From NCBI GenBank assembly GCA_001839685.1, contig MLAK01000871.1:62001-126000 (forward strand): DNA of 64,000 bases, read 5' to 3'. The notes below the pieces were generated by a model that did not search any database, was not told the origin of the DNA, and was given only the letters and a program-made list of their open reading frames with translations. Made by a program: the position numbers and the translations under genes. The stretch's first letter is position 1, and the number at the start of each line of letters is the position of its first letter. This DNA is from Tritrichomonas foetus (lineage: Eukaryota; Parabasalia; Tritrichomonadida; Tritrichomonadidae). Of the stretch, positions 29,751 through 42,800 are shown one piece after another.

Positions 29751-29907
29751 GTGATACTTACACACAAAAATCACTGCCAACTTTTTTTCATTGTGCGGAA
29801 AATTTTGTAAAATATATAAAAATCAGTAGATTTCATGTATCTAAGATTTTGTTTTATAAAAACCACAATCTTTTAAGATATTTATTCGACACGATATTTT
29901 ATCCTAT

Positions 29908-30384
29908 TTATTCAACTTTTATTGGCCTGCTGAAAACATAAGCATTGCCATTTTCCAAGGATTTATAGTACTTTTCAATTAAATCTCCCTTCTTAAATCC
30001 GAGTTTTTCATAAAATTTCATCGCCTTCTCATTTTCAACATGAACGTGTAAATACACTTCAGTTGCATCATTTGCGTTTTCAAGAGCATGATTGACCAAC
30101 TTTGTAGCAATTCCCATTCTTTGGTATGTCGTTAAAACGCCAAGAGTCATAATGTAAAGTTTTTTCACGCCGTCAACATCTTCTAATCTGTAACATATTT
30201 CGCCAACTGCCGTATCGTTGTTGTAAAAAGCAAGTTCACCTTTCGCTTGCTGGCCTTGCTTGATGAGCTCATAAATATTTTCTGTGTAATGAACAGGAAG
30301 CAACTCGCGGTGAATAATTTTGAGGAGACCTACTGTAGATTTATCAACTGGGCCGAATGAAACTGGATCTTTTGCAGCGGACAT
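29908..30384 (-). CDS. NAA50: N-alpha-acetyltransferase 50 (NAA50/San), 158 aa
   Basis: A single GNAT domain that matches NAA50 throughout: FGPVDKSTVGLLKIIHRELLPVHY, ELAFYNNDTAVGEICYRLED, KKLYIMTLGVLTTYQRMGIA (the acetyl-CoA pyrophosphate loop Q/R-x-x-G-x-A), VYLHVHVENEKAMKFYEKLGF and the final YYKSLENGNAYVFSRPIKV. The length is like animal NAA50 (about 169). The enzyme acetylates N-terminal Met of nascent proteins, usually with NAA10/NAA15 on the ribosome, and in animals is needed for sister-chromatid cohesion. The shorter ATG at 30382-30384 is preferred over 30426 because TCACAAT lies 22-28 nt upstream and the extra 14 residues are not conserved. Confidence 0.92.
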   Translation of the reverse strand: MSAAKDPVSFGPVDKSTVGLLKIIHRELLPVHYTENIYELIKQGQQAKGELAFYNNDTAVGEICYRLEDVDGVKKLYIMTLGVLTTYQRMGIATKLVNHALENANDATEVYLHVHVENEKAMKFYEKLGFKKGDLIEKYYKSLENGNAYVFSRPIKVE

Positions 30385-30412
30385 GATTATATCAATAAAT
30401 TCCGAATTGTGA

Positions 30413-30843
30413 AGGTGTCCAGACAAACTCTTTTCAAAAGCAGAACGATATGATAAGGTGAAATATTTCTTCTATGGATCATCGATGAAAGTAAATTATT
30501 TAAAAAGTTCGGATCATCAAAAAGTTTTATTAATAAACCGACAATTCTTCATTCTTGTCATAATTAGCTTGATACGAAATTTTATTCATCATACATTGCT
30601 CCATTTCTTGTATTACTTATATTTACATATGTAGTTAATATATTGAAAGAAAATCTCTTTTTGTTCTGAAAGAAATGTGCGAAATAATTTCCCCTTAAGA
30701 AGTAACGTACACCTCAAAACTTTTCACATAACATTTCAATTAATTAAAAGAACAACCGTTTTCTTTTTTCTTTTTTCAATATTCTATCGTTTGTTCGTTG
30801 TAAGCAAGGTATATAATTTTGAGAAAATAAACTTAAAAATTTA
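30413..30843. promoter_or_regulatory. Divergent promoter region of NAA50 and dynein genes
   Basis: The 0.43-kb spacer between divergent genes. The dynein side has no TCA initiator near the ATG. Instead it has AACCGTTTTC at 30754-30763 and TATCGTTT (reverse AAACGATA) at about 30784-30791, both Myb-site-like; AACGATA-type sites bound by Myb proteins are known in Trichomonas. Confidence 0.35.
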
Positions 30844-33800
30844 ATGTCGAATAATAGGACGAGTACTTCCGGTAATCCACGCAAGTACGCGTTTTCCGAA
30901 CTTTTTTCATCTACCGCCAAAGCATCAATTCGTAAAAGCGGGAAAAACACAATTAACAATCGAACTATTCTTCCGCCGTTAGAAGATACAAACCCAGTTC
31001 CTCCAGCGAATCCAGAAGACCCCGAGCAGGCCGCCGCCGCAGGCTCCGAAAATCCACCAGAAGGTGAAGAGCCAATCATCGAGGATAAACTTCATGCAAC
31101 AATATTTCCGAACATTTCAACTTATACGGGTGCCCGTGCAGGTTTCGCATTAGCTGTCGACAAACCACCGCCATCAGATCCCCTTCCAATGGGCCCCCAC
31201 AACACTCCTCCATCTTCAATTTTACCAAAAGTTCAAATCCCATTTATTACGCCGCCCGATGTGGCCCCTCGAGCAATTGAAGTTGAACGACTTAAGAGAC
31301 TTTTCCAGTCAATGGACATCAATCAGCTTTTAACAGAAAGAGGTGTCGATTATCCAATGGAAATTGAATTCGTTCCAAACAATGCAGAATTTCCACCAAT
31401 TTTCAAATTATGGGATTTCGATGACGACAATTTTGACGCACGAACAGTCGATGAATGGCTTGGATTGGGCCGTGATGAAAATGGAGTTATGATGGGCGTT
31501 CCGGCCCACGTTTTTGTTGAAAAGGGCCTTACCTGGGTCCCTGGTGTTGTTTGGGATTATCACGAACAAGCGAAACGTTGGCTAGTCAAATTCCCAGATG
31601 GCACACTTCAAGATGAATGGGTTCCTCGCTTACGTTTACTTTTCCTTGCAGAAGATCCTGCCATTTTCGCAGACAGAATTGCAAACGCCGTCAATGAAAG
31701 ACGAAGAGTTGAATCATGGATCAGATTTGTTTTTTATGTTGAATCAATGCCATACAAGGCTATGCCGGACATCCCCGAAGAATCACAAAAACGTATCCTT
31801 AAAGCGGTGCCATCACCACGTAAAGAAATTAAGTTGGATATTAACACTTTTATGAACGAAGCAGAGATTTCTTATAAATACTCATTTAATGTTCATTCAT
31901 TTGAGGCCAAAATTAAAGCAGATCCAATTTATGCTCGATCACTTGGTCTTTTCGATTTATCGAAGCCACCTGAGCCAAAGCCAAAAAGATATCATACAAC
32001 ACCGAAATTTGAACAGCTTCGTGAACAATTTGCTTTTCATTCACTTTACACAAAAGATTGCATTTTTACTGCTTTAATGAAAACTCGTGCATCTTGTTTA
32101 GAAGTTGCAAATTCTGTTCTTCTTTTATTGCGTTCAAATAAATCATTCCATCTTGAAGAATTCCAGCAAACTCAAGCTCAACTTGTTGCAAAAACTAAGA
32201 AGATGCTTACAGAAGATTGGGTGCCACAACTCGGTCGTGAACTTCGTTCAGCACTTTCTGAAGTTTCTAAAGGTTGGTTCAATCTTGAAGAAACTGATCG
32301 TGAAGTTTATAATATGTCTAAATTCTCTAATTTCATGACTCTTGTTTCTTGTATGATGATCGATGCTGCACGACAATGCGTTTTGAACAATTATCTTCTT
32401 TTTGACGAATTCATTGCCGATCTTGCACCAACATCAGTTGAAGTTAAATCACCAACAGAAGTTATTGCCGATTTTCCAAAGAATTCAACAGGTGCAATGG
32501 TTATGCCACTTTTCGAAATCGATATGTCAATTGAAAAGGAAACAATTACAGATCCAAAAGGACATGAAGTAGAAGTTGATAAAATTTGTTATGGAATTAA
32601 TCCAATGCTCTTTAAAGAAGCTTGTACGACAATTTTATCATCAATTGTTGATGCTGTTCGATCAATTCCAATTATTGAACCAAGAGTTCTCCCTGATATG
32701 TTTAGAAATGTTGTTCTTACACTTTCTACAATCAATGAAGATGAAGAACAACTTGTTGAACATAAGACACATGTTGTTGCTGCTCTTGATGCAGCAATTG
32801 ATGTGCTTCAAAAGTATCTTGCCACTTATGATGAATACACCGAATTTATTAGACTTGATAATGCCAAATTCATTGAACAACTTAATACTGATAATCCATC
32901 ACTTGATCAATGCCGTCAAATGATTAAAACCCATCAAGAAGCCATGGATGAAATCCATAAGAATGTTCCAAAACGTGAAGTTGTTGGTCTTTTCGCAGTC
33001 AATGTTACATCTGTGAGAAATCACCTCATTACAAAGAGGAAAGCACTCATTAAAGCAATTCTTGATTATGTTTCGAAGAATGCTAAATCACAATTCAAGA
33101 AATTATTCAATGAATATCGTACAATTGAAAATAAGATCACTGCACTTCCAACAAAGATTGAAGAACTTGATCAAACACGTCAATACATTGCTACTGTTCC
33201 AGCACTCACTGAAAAACTTCATATGAGAGTTATTGATGCAATGAAATTTTATGATTTCATTGATGAATATTGCCATCCACTCCAAAATGAAGATTTCAAC
33301 ACAAAATGGAATGTTTTCGGTCGTGCTAGACATTGTTACAACCTTATCGAAAAATCAAAAGCAACACTCGATGGTTACTTTGTCAAATTCGAGCAAGAAC
33401 TCGAAATGCATCAAGAAAAGTTTGCTGCAGAACTCGATAAAATCTCACACGATGTTTCTACAGTTTCAAAGTATACAGATATGACACAAGCAGAACAATT
33501 TGCACAAGAAATCCGTCGTATTGGCAAATCACTTGAAGCTGCTGAACAAACAGCTCGTACATATAATGCAAGACAGGTTATTTTCGGTCAAGAACTTACC
33601 GATTATGGAAGAATTTCTGAACTTAAGCGTACATTCGAACCATTTGCACTATTATGGCCAAACGTCGACAATTGGGTCAAACTCAGGACATCCATCAAAG
33701 AAAAGCCAATGGTCCAATTAAATGCCGAACAAATCACAAAAGATCTCCAAACAATTTACACTGCTTTACACAAATCTACTAGAAACTTTAGAAATGGTCC

Positions 33801-36800
33801 AACATCTGTTTTACAAATTGCTACTGATTTGAAAGCAGAATGTAATGAAATGAAGGATCACATCCCACTCCTCACAGCACTTCTCAACCCAGGTATGAAA
33901 CAACGTCACTGGACCAAATTATCAGAAGAACTTGGCTTCGAATTCGCACTTGATGATGAAATCACATTACAAGATGCCCTTCAAAATGGCCTTGAGGAGA
34001 AGATCGACACAATTTCCGAAGTTGTTGGTATCGCTTCCAAAGAATATTCCATCGAAGTTTCACTTCAAAAGATGCAGGGCGAATGGGAAGAAATTAATCT
34101 CGATATCGAACCATATAAGAACACCGGAACTTATGTTCTTAAGGCTGCCGATGATATCATCCAAAAGCTCGATGATGATATGGTTATGACAAATACTATG
34201 GAATTCTCTCCATACAAGAAACCATTCGAAGAGCGTTTGAACCGTTGGGAACAAACCCTCAAGCTCATCACATTCGTTATTGAAGAATGGCTTAATTGCC
34301 AACGTCAATGGCTTTCACTTGAACCAATCTTTGCATCAGATGATATTAAGAAACAACTTCCAACCGAAGCAGAAAGATTTGCAACTGTTGATAAAACATG
34401 GCGTAAAATCTTGGAATCAGCTTATCGTGCACCACAAGCACTTAAATTCTGCCCATCTGAAAAATTACTTGAAGATTTCAGACAAAATAACAAACTTCTT
34501 GGTCACGTTCAACGTGGTCTGAATGATTATCTTGAATCAAAGAGAGTTGCATTCCCCCGATTTTATTTCCTTTCAAACGACGAACTTCTTTCCATTCTTT
34601 CACAAACCAAAGATCCAACAGCAGTACAACGTCACCTTAGGAGATGCTTCGAAAATGTTGGTTCACTCACATTCGAAGAAGATCTCAAGATGACAGCAAT
34701 GAACTCATGCGAAGGTGAACATGTTCCATTCGTTAGATCACTTTATCCAGAAGGAAATGTTGAACACTGGCTTCTTGAAGTTGAAGCTGTCATGCGTGAA
34801 ACACTCAAGGATATCTTAGGAAAGGCTGTTGCTGAATATCCAACGCTTCCAAGGACTGAGTGGGTTTTGAATTGGCCAGCACAGATCGTTCTTTGCGGTG
34901 CCATGATTTATTGGACAAAACATGTTGAAGAAGCACTTCAGAACAACAGATTAAAAGAAATGTTTGAAGAACTTAATCAACAGATGATTGATCTTACAAA
35001 ACTTGTTCGAGTTACAACAGAATTTTTGTCACTTCGAACACTTTCTTGTTTAATTGTTCTTGATGTCCATGCACACGATGTTGTTGAAAACATGGTTAAA
35101 GTTGGTGTTGATTCGGTTGATGCATTCGAATGGATTTCACAGCTCAGATACTATTATGAAAATGAAACAGCAATGATCAGAATGCTTACCTACACTGTAG
35201 AGTATGGTTATGAATATCTTGGCAACACTTCACGTCTTGTTATTACACCACTTACTGATCGTTGCTATCTTACATTGACATCAGCCCTTCAAATGAACAT
35301 GGGTGGTGCTCCACAAGGTCCAGCAGGAACAGGAAAGACAGAAACAACCAAAGATCTTGCCAAAGCTGTGGCTTTCCAATGTGTCGTTTACAACTGTTCC
35401 GAATCTGTCGATTATTTGCAAATGGGAGTCTTTTTGACCGGTCTTGCGTCATGTGGTGCTTGGGCTTGCTTCGATGAGTTCAACCGTATCTACATTGAAG
35501 TGCTTTCCGTTATTGCCCAACAAATCACAACCATCCAAAATGCCATTCAAGCAAACGTTAAACATTTCAGATTCGAAAATAGAGATGTTGCACTTTCACC
35601 ACGTTGCGCTGTTTTCATCACAATGAACCCTGGTTATGCAGGTCGTACAGAACTTCCAGATAACCTCAAAGCACTCTTCCGTCCAGTCGCTATGATGGTT
35701 CCAGATTATCGTATGATTGCAGAAATTAAACTTTATTCATTCGGTTTCACAGAAGCTCGTCCACTTTCAGAAAAGATTGTCGCTACATTCAGACTTTCAT
35801 CTGAACAGCTTTCTTCACAGAAGCACTACGACTTCGGTATGAGAGCTGTTAACACAGTTATTCAAACTGCAGGTAACCTTAGAATGAATCAACCAGATAT
35901 GCCAGAAGCACTTATTGTTCTTCGTGCCATTAAAGATGTTAATGTTCCTAAATTCCTTGTTAACGATCTTGTACTTTTCAACGATATTATTTCCGATTTG
36001 TTCCCAGGAGTGAAAGAACGTACACTTGATTACACAAAACTTATCGAAAATATCAATATCGTCGCAAAAGAAAGAAAACTTCAAGTTTTCGATAACTTTG
36101 TTAACAAGATTATCCAACTTCGTGAAACATTCTCCGTGCGTTGGGGAGTTATGCTTGTCGGTCCAACAGGTGGTGGTAAAACCACTGTTTTCAAAACACT
36201 TGCCGCTGCAACAACAAAAATGGAAGACTTAAAGACATACTTCAAGACAAGATATTACATTTTGAATCCCAAGTCTATTACAATGGGTCAACTTTACGGA
36301 GAATTCGATGCAACTACTCACGAATGGACAAATGGTGTTCTTTCCGATATTATCAAATTCTGTTCAGAAGACGAAACAACAGATTGCCTTTGGATTGTTT
36401 TGGATGGTCCAGTCGATGCTCTTTGGATCGAAAATATGAACACCGTGCTCGATGATAACAAGAAACTTTGCTTATCATCATCTGCTGTTATTAACTTCAC
36501 TGATAAAATGGCCATGCTCTTTGAAGTCGAAGATCTTGCTGTTGCTTCACCAGCTACAGTTTCACGTTGTGGTATGGTTTACATGGAACCAAGTCCCGAT
36601 GTAAGATATTTATTCGATTCATGGGTACTTACAATGCATCCAGAAATCCAACCAACAATTAACGAAGTTATTGGTCCACTCTTTGATCAATATCTTGTTA
36701 AAGCAATCAAATTCTTGCGTGATAAACTTAAAGAACCAATGCCAACAACAAACAGTAACATTATTCAATCATTCTTCCGTATATACCATTCACTTATTCA

Positions 36801-39800
36801 ACCATTTTATTCACCAGATCCAATTGATCATATCAAGGAAGATGTTATAGCAAATATTGCTAAATATTCACCTTCATACTTCTGGTTCTCACTTATTTGG
36901 TCAGTTGGCTCAACAACTGATACAGAAGGACGTAAGCTCTTCGATAATCATATCAGGAAGATGATTAAAGAATCAGGCGTTGAATTTCCAGAAGAAGGAC
37001 TTGTTTACGATTACAAATATAATCATCAGGCTGGAAAATTCCAGAACTGGATGGAAAATCAACCACCATATCATATTCCACCAGGCACACCATTCAACGA
37101 AATTGTCGTTCCAACAATTGATAATGTTCGTCACACATTCTTATTAGAAACACTCCTTCGAACAGGTTATCACTTCTTCTGCACTGGTCCAACAGGTACA
37201 GCCAAATCAGTTACAATTAACAGATATATGATGGCTTCACTCGATCCAAATTCCTTTATTCCAGTTCTTATTTCATTCTCCGCTCAAACATCAGCAAACC
37301 AAACTCAAGATATCATTGATGCTAAGTTTGAACGTCGTCTGAAAGGTGTTTATGGTCCGCTTGATAGGAAGAAGGCTGTTATCTTCTTCGATGATGTCAA
37401 CATGCCAGCTAAAGAAGAATATGGTGCACAACCACCAATTGAGCTTTTACGTCAATGGCTCGATCATGGAGGTTGGTATGATAGAAAAGCGCTTGAATTC
37501 CATAAACTTGTTGATTCACAACTTATTTGTGCATGCGGTCACCCAGGTGGTGGTCGTCAAAGTCTTACAGCCCGTTTCATGCGTCACTTTAACATTTTCA
37601 ACTTTGTCGAACTTCAAGATGACTCACTTAGACATATCTTTAAGACTATGCTTGATAGCTACTTGGCTATTTTTGATTCATCAATCCAATCAGTTGCACT
37701 TCCAGTTGCAGATGCTACAATTTCCATCTATAATAACGTTCGACAAAACATGCTTCCAATTCCATCTAAGTCTCACTACACATTCAACCTTCGTGATGTT
37801 TCCAAGGTTATCCAAGGTGTTATGTCACTCCATAAAGCACACATTGATAATGAAAATGATGTTGTTGCTGTTTGGTTACATGAAGCAACACGTGTTTTCT
37901 CTGATCGTCTTGTTGATCAACCAGATGTTGAATCATTCCAACAAATGTTGAATTCTGAACTCCTTCATCGTTTCAAGGTTACTCCACAGGATCTTTACAA
38001 GACTGATAACCTTCTTTACTGCGATTTCTTCGAAGAAAGTAGTGATCAAAAGCCTTATGTTCAAGTTACTGATGAAAAGAAACTTGAACAGATTCTTAAC
38101 AGTGCAATGCAAGAATATGATGATATTAATTCCAAGAAACTTGCATTAGTTCTTTTCCCAGATGCTATTGAACATATTATTAGAATTTCACGTATCCTTC
38201 GTCAACCATCTGGACACGCCTTACTTCTTGGTGTTGGTGGTTCAGGTCGTCAATCACTTACACGTCTTGCTGCTCACATTTCTGAATATGTTGTAATGCA
38301 ACCAGAAATTACAAAAACATACGGAACAGTTGAATGGCTTGCTGATATTCGTGATGCTATGAAGAAAGCAGGTTTTGAAGAAACACCAACTGTCTTCTTA
38401 ATTTCTGATGCACAAATCGTTAAAGAATCATTCTTAGAAGATATTAACAACTTGCTCAACTCCGGCGATGTCCCTAACATCTTCCCACCTGAAGATATTG
38501 AAGAAATTGTGGATAAGATGCGTCCAATTGCACAAGCTAAAGATATTCCAATGTCCAAGCCTTCAATCTATTCATTATTCATTTCTAGAGTTAAACAAAA
38601 TCTTCACCTTGTGTTGGCACTTTCACCAATTGGTGAAGCATTCAGAAGAAGACTTAGAATGTTCCCATCATTAGTTACATGTACATCAATTGACTGGTTT
38701 AATGATTGGTCTAAATCCGCTTTGGCATCTGTTGCTAATGAATTCTATTCTGACATTTATGGAAATGATGATAAAGTTATGGATGTTGCTACCCAATTCT
38801 CTGTTAAAGTTCATACTTCAGTTATCGAACATTCCTCTCAATTATTCCATGAGCAAAAGAGGCATAACTATGTAACACCAACATCTTTCCTTGATTTCTT
38901 GCAATTAGTTAAATATATTTCACAACAGAAAACAAGAGAAGTCCAAAGAGTTAAATCCTCTATGGAGACAGGTCTTTCATCACTTAAAGTTGCATCTTCA
39001 TCTGTTGCTGATCTTCAAGAACAAATTAAAGCACTTCAGCCACAATTAGAAATTGCATCTAAAGAGGTCGACCTTACTGTTGAAAGAATTAACGTTGAAG
39101 AAGCTAAAGCTAATGAAGTTCGTACACAAGTGCAACAAGAAACAGCATCTGCCGAAGAAAATGTCGCTCAAACCAAATCTCTTAAAGAAGATACACAGAA
39201 AGAGCTTGATAAAGTACTTCCTGTTTTAGAAGAAGCTAAAGAAGGTGTTAAAGGACTTTCTTCTTCTGCCATTTCAACAGTTCGTTCATACCTCAGACCA
39301 CCAACAGCTGTCGAAGTTGTTATGAAAGGAGTTTGTATCCTTCTCAATCAACCGGTTATTCAAGTTCAAGGTAGCAAACCAGGTGAAACGGTCGAAGATT
39401 GGTGGGCAACTGCACAAAAGATGCTTAACGATCCACGTTTTAAGACACGTATTGAATCATTCACAGAAAATCAAAAGGATTCAATCCCAGAATCCACAAT
39501 TCAACGTCTTCAACCACTTCTTTCATCTGAAAACTTCTCGAAAGAAAACGCCAAGAATGCTGGTAATGCTACATTTAGTTTGTATACATGGGTTATTGCA
39601 ATGAATAAATATCACTATGCCATTAAACTTGTGCGACCAAAGCAAGAAGCTCTTGCAAAGGCTCAAGAGCAGCTTGATATTTCACAACGTGCACTTAAAG
39701 AATCACAAGATCGTCTCAAATCGATTGAAGAGAAAATTGCACTCATTAAAGCTGAATATGATGAAGCTATGGCAAAGAAGAAAGCATGTTTAGATAAACA

Positions 39801-42800
39801 AGAAGAATGTAAATCTAAACTTGTTCGTGCAGAATCACTTTTGAACAACCTTTCCGGTGAAAAAGGACGTTGGGAAGATACTTTAGCTGATATTGTTGTT
39901 CGTGAAAGGAACATGAATGGTGATGTTTTAATTGCAGCTGCTTCTGTTGCATATTCTGGTCCATTCCCATCAGAATTCCGTCAAATGCTCCTTAATGACT
40001 GGTCCAAATTCCTTCGTGATAATGATCTTCCATACTCTGAGGGTTCTTGCATCATTCAAACACTTCAAGATCCAGTTCAAGTTCTTCGTTGGAACTTAAA
40101 TGGCCTCCCAAGAGATTCCATTTCCCTTGAAAATACAATTATCATTACAACAGCTCGACGTTGGCCACTTTGCATTGATCCACAAGGTCAAGCAAACAGA
40201 TTTATTAGAAATCTTGAAAAAGATAACAATATGGATATTGTTAAACTTTCTGATGAGAACTTAGTAAGAACAATTGAAAATGCTATTCGTTTCGGTAAAC
40301 CACTTCTTATTGAAAACGTTCCAGAAGAACTCGACCCAATCCTTGATCCAGTGCTTCAGAAACAAATTTATAAGCAAAGTGGTGCTGATGTTATCAAGAT
40401 TGGTGATACTGTTATTCCTTACCACTGGGACTTTAGATTATACATCACTACACAACTTCCTAATCCGCATTATTCACCAGAACTTTCTGCTAAAGTTACA
40501 TTGCTCGATTTCACTTGTACACCAGCAGGTCTTGAAGAACAACTTCTTGCATTGGTTGTCGCCAAAGAACGTCCAGAACTCGAAGAAATGAAATCCAATT
40601 TGGTCGTTCAAAACTCCAAGAATAAGAAGAAACTTCATGAAATTCAAGCTAAAATGCTTTCACTTCTTGAAAACACAGATCCAGATAAACTACTTGATGA
40701 TCTTGAACTTATTAACACACTTACAGAATCCAACCAAACGTCACAATCCATTCAACAACAAGTGAAGGAGAGTGAAGAAACAGAATTAGAAATCGATAAA
40801 TCTCGTCAAACTTATCGTCCTGTTGCTTATCGTGGTTCGCTTCTTTTCTTCTGTATTTCTAACCTCTTCCACGTTGATCCAATGTATCAATATTCACTTG
40901 CTTGGTACATTTCATTCTTCGGACTCTGTATCGATAATACACCACCATCAGAAGATCTTGAAGTACGTCTTGCTGCACTCATTGACACAGCTACCACTAA
41001 CTTCTATAACAACATTTGTAGATCATTGTTCGAAAGACATAAAAGAATGTTTGCATTCTTACTTTGTTTCCGAATCATGCAAGGTGCACATGAAATTGAT
41101 GACAGAGAACTTAGATTCTTGATTGCTGGTCCATCACGTCAATATGAAGGAGAAAATCCAGATCCATCATGGATTACACCTAAAGCATGGAACGAAATTA
41201 AAGCACTTGATACACTTCCAAACTTCCATGGATTCTTGCCATCCTTTAAAGACAATCTTTCTAAATGGAAAGAATTATTTGATGCTCCAGAAGCCGCAGA
41301 TTGTCAATTCCCAGGTGATTGGCAAACGAAGCTTACAATGTTCCAAAGACTTCTTGTTCTTAGAACAATTAGACCAGATTCAATTCCTCAAGCTGTCCAA
41401 GAATTAATTCTTCATAAACTTGGTAAGACATTCATTGAAACTCCACAATTCGATCTTTCTTCATCATTCGATGATTCATCTGTTTCAATGCCACTTATTT
41501 TTGTTCTCAGTGTTGGTGCAGATCCTGCTAGTGAATTAGTTAAATTTGCTGAAAAGAAGTCCTTTGCTAAGAAATTCTCGTCAATGTCACTCGGACAGGG
41601 TCAAGGACCACGTGCTGAACAACGAATGAGCGAAGCTATGGATCGTGGACACTGGCTTATGCTTCAAAACTGCCACTTGGCTGTTTCTTGGCTTCCTAGA
41701 CTCGAAATGCTTATTGAAAGAATCAAACCAGAAGAAGTCAATAGAGATTTCAGACTTTGGCTTACTTCAATGCCTTCACCAGATTTCCCTGTGTCTATTC
41801 TACAGAAAGGTATTAAAATGACCAACGAGCCTCCAAAAGGTATGCGTGCAAACATTACTCGTTCAATGTCACAATATGATGATAAAATGTTAAATGATTG
41901 CCAGAAACCATTTGAATACCATAAACTTATTTATTCACTTGCCTTCTTCCATGGTTTAATCCTTGAAAGAAGGAAGTATGGTCCACTTGGATTCAACCAA
42001 AATTACGACTGGACAACTGGTGATTTGGAAATTTCACAGAAGCAACTTAAGATGTTCCTTGATTTGTACGAACAAGTTCCATTTAAAGTTCTTAAATACC
42101 TCACAGGTGAAATTAACTATGGCGGTAGAGTTACAGATGATTGGGATCGAAGAACTCTTCTTTCAATTCTTGATGATTTCTATACACCAAAGGTTATGAG
42201 TGATACTTATCAATTCACAGAAAATCCAAGATATTTGTCACTTCCTGAACAATCAATTAAGATGTATTTGGCATCTATTCGAGATTTTCCAATTAACGAT
42301 TCACCTGACATTTTTGGTCTTCACTCAAACGCCGAAGTTTCATATCAACAAGGTGAAGCTTACACTTTATTCTCCAATTTGCTCCTTGTTCAATCACAAT
42401 CAGGCGCAGCAGCAGGTGGTCAAACTCGTGAAGAGGTTTTGTTCTCACTTGCAACAGATCTCCTTAAGTCTGTACCCACACCATTCAACCAAAAAGAAGT
42501 TATGGCTAAATATCCACAAAAATATGAAGATTCAATGAACACTGTGCTTACACAACAAACAGAAATGTATAATAAACTTCTTAGGATTGTTAAGCGTTCA
42601 TTGAAGGATCTTCTTAAAGCAATTAAAGGAGTTGTCGTTATGAGTGCTGAGCTTGAAGAAATGGCAAATTCAATGTTTGACAACTTAGTTCCAAAGATGT
42701 GGGAAAATGCAGGATATCCATCAACCAAACCACTTTCTGCATGGATGCCTGATCTTCAAGAAAGAATTAAATTCTTTAACGAATGGGTCCAAAATGGTCC

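Noticed and set aside
39575..39589. A 15-base match to the transposon end (TTAGTTTGTATACAT) inside the dynein gene
   Set aside because: It encodes the conserved FSLYTWVIAM stretch of the motor and has no partner end; judged coincidence.
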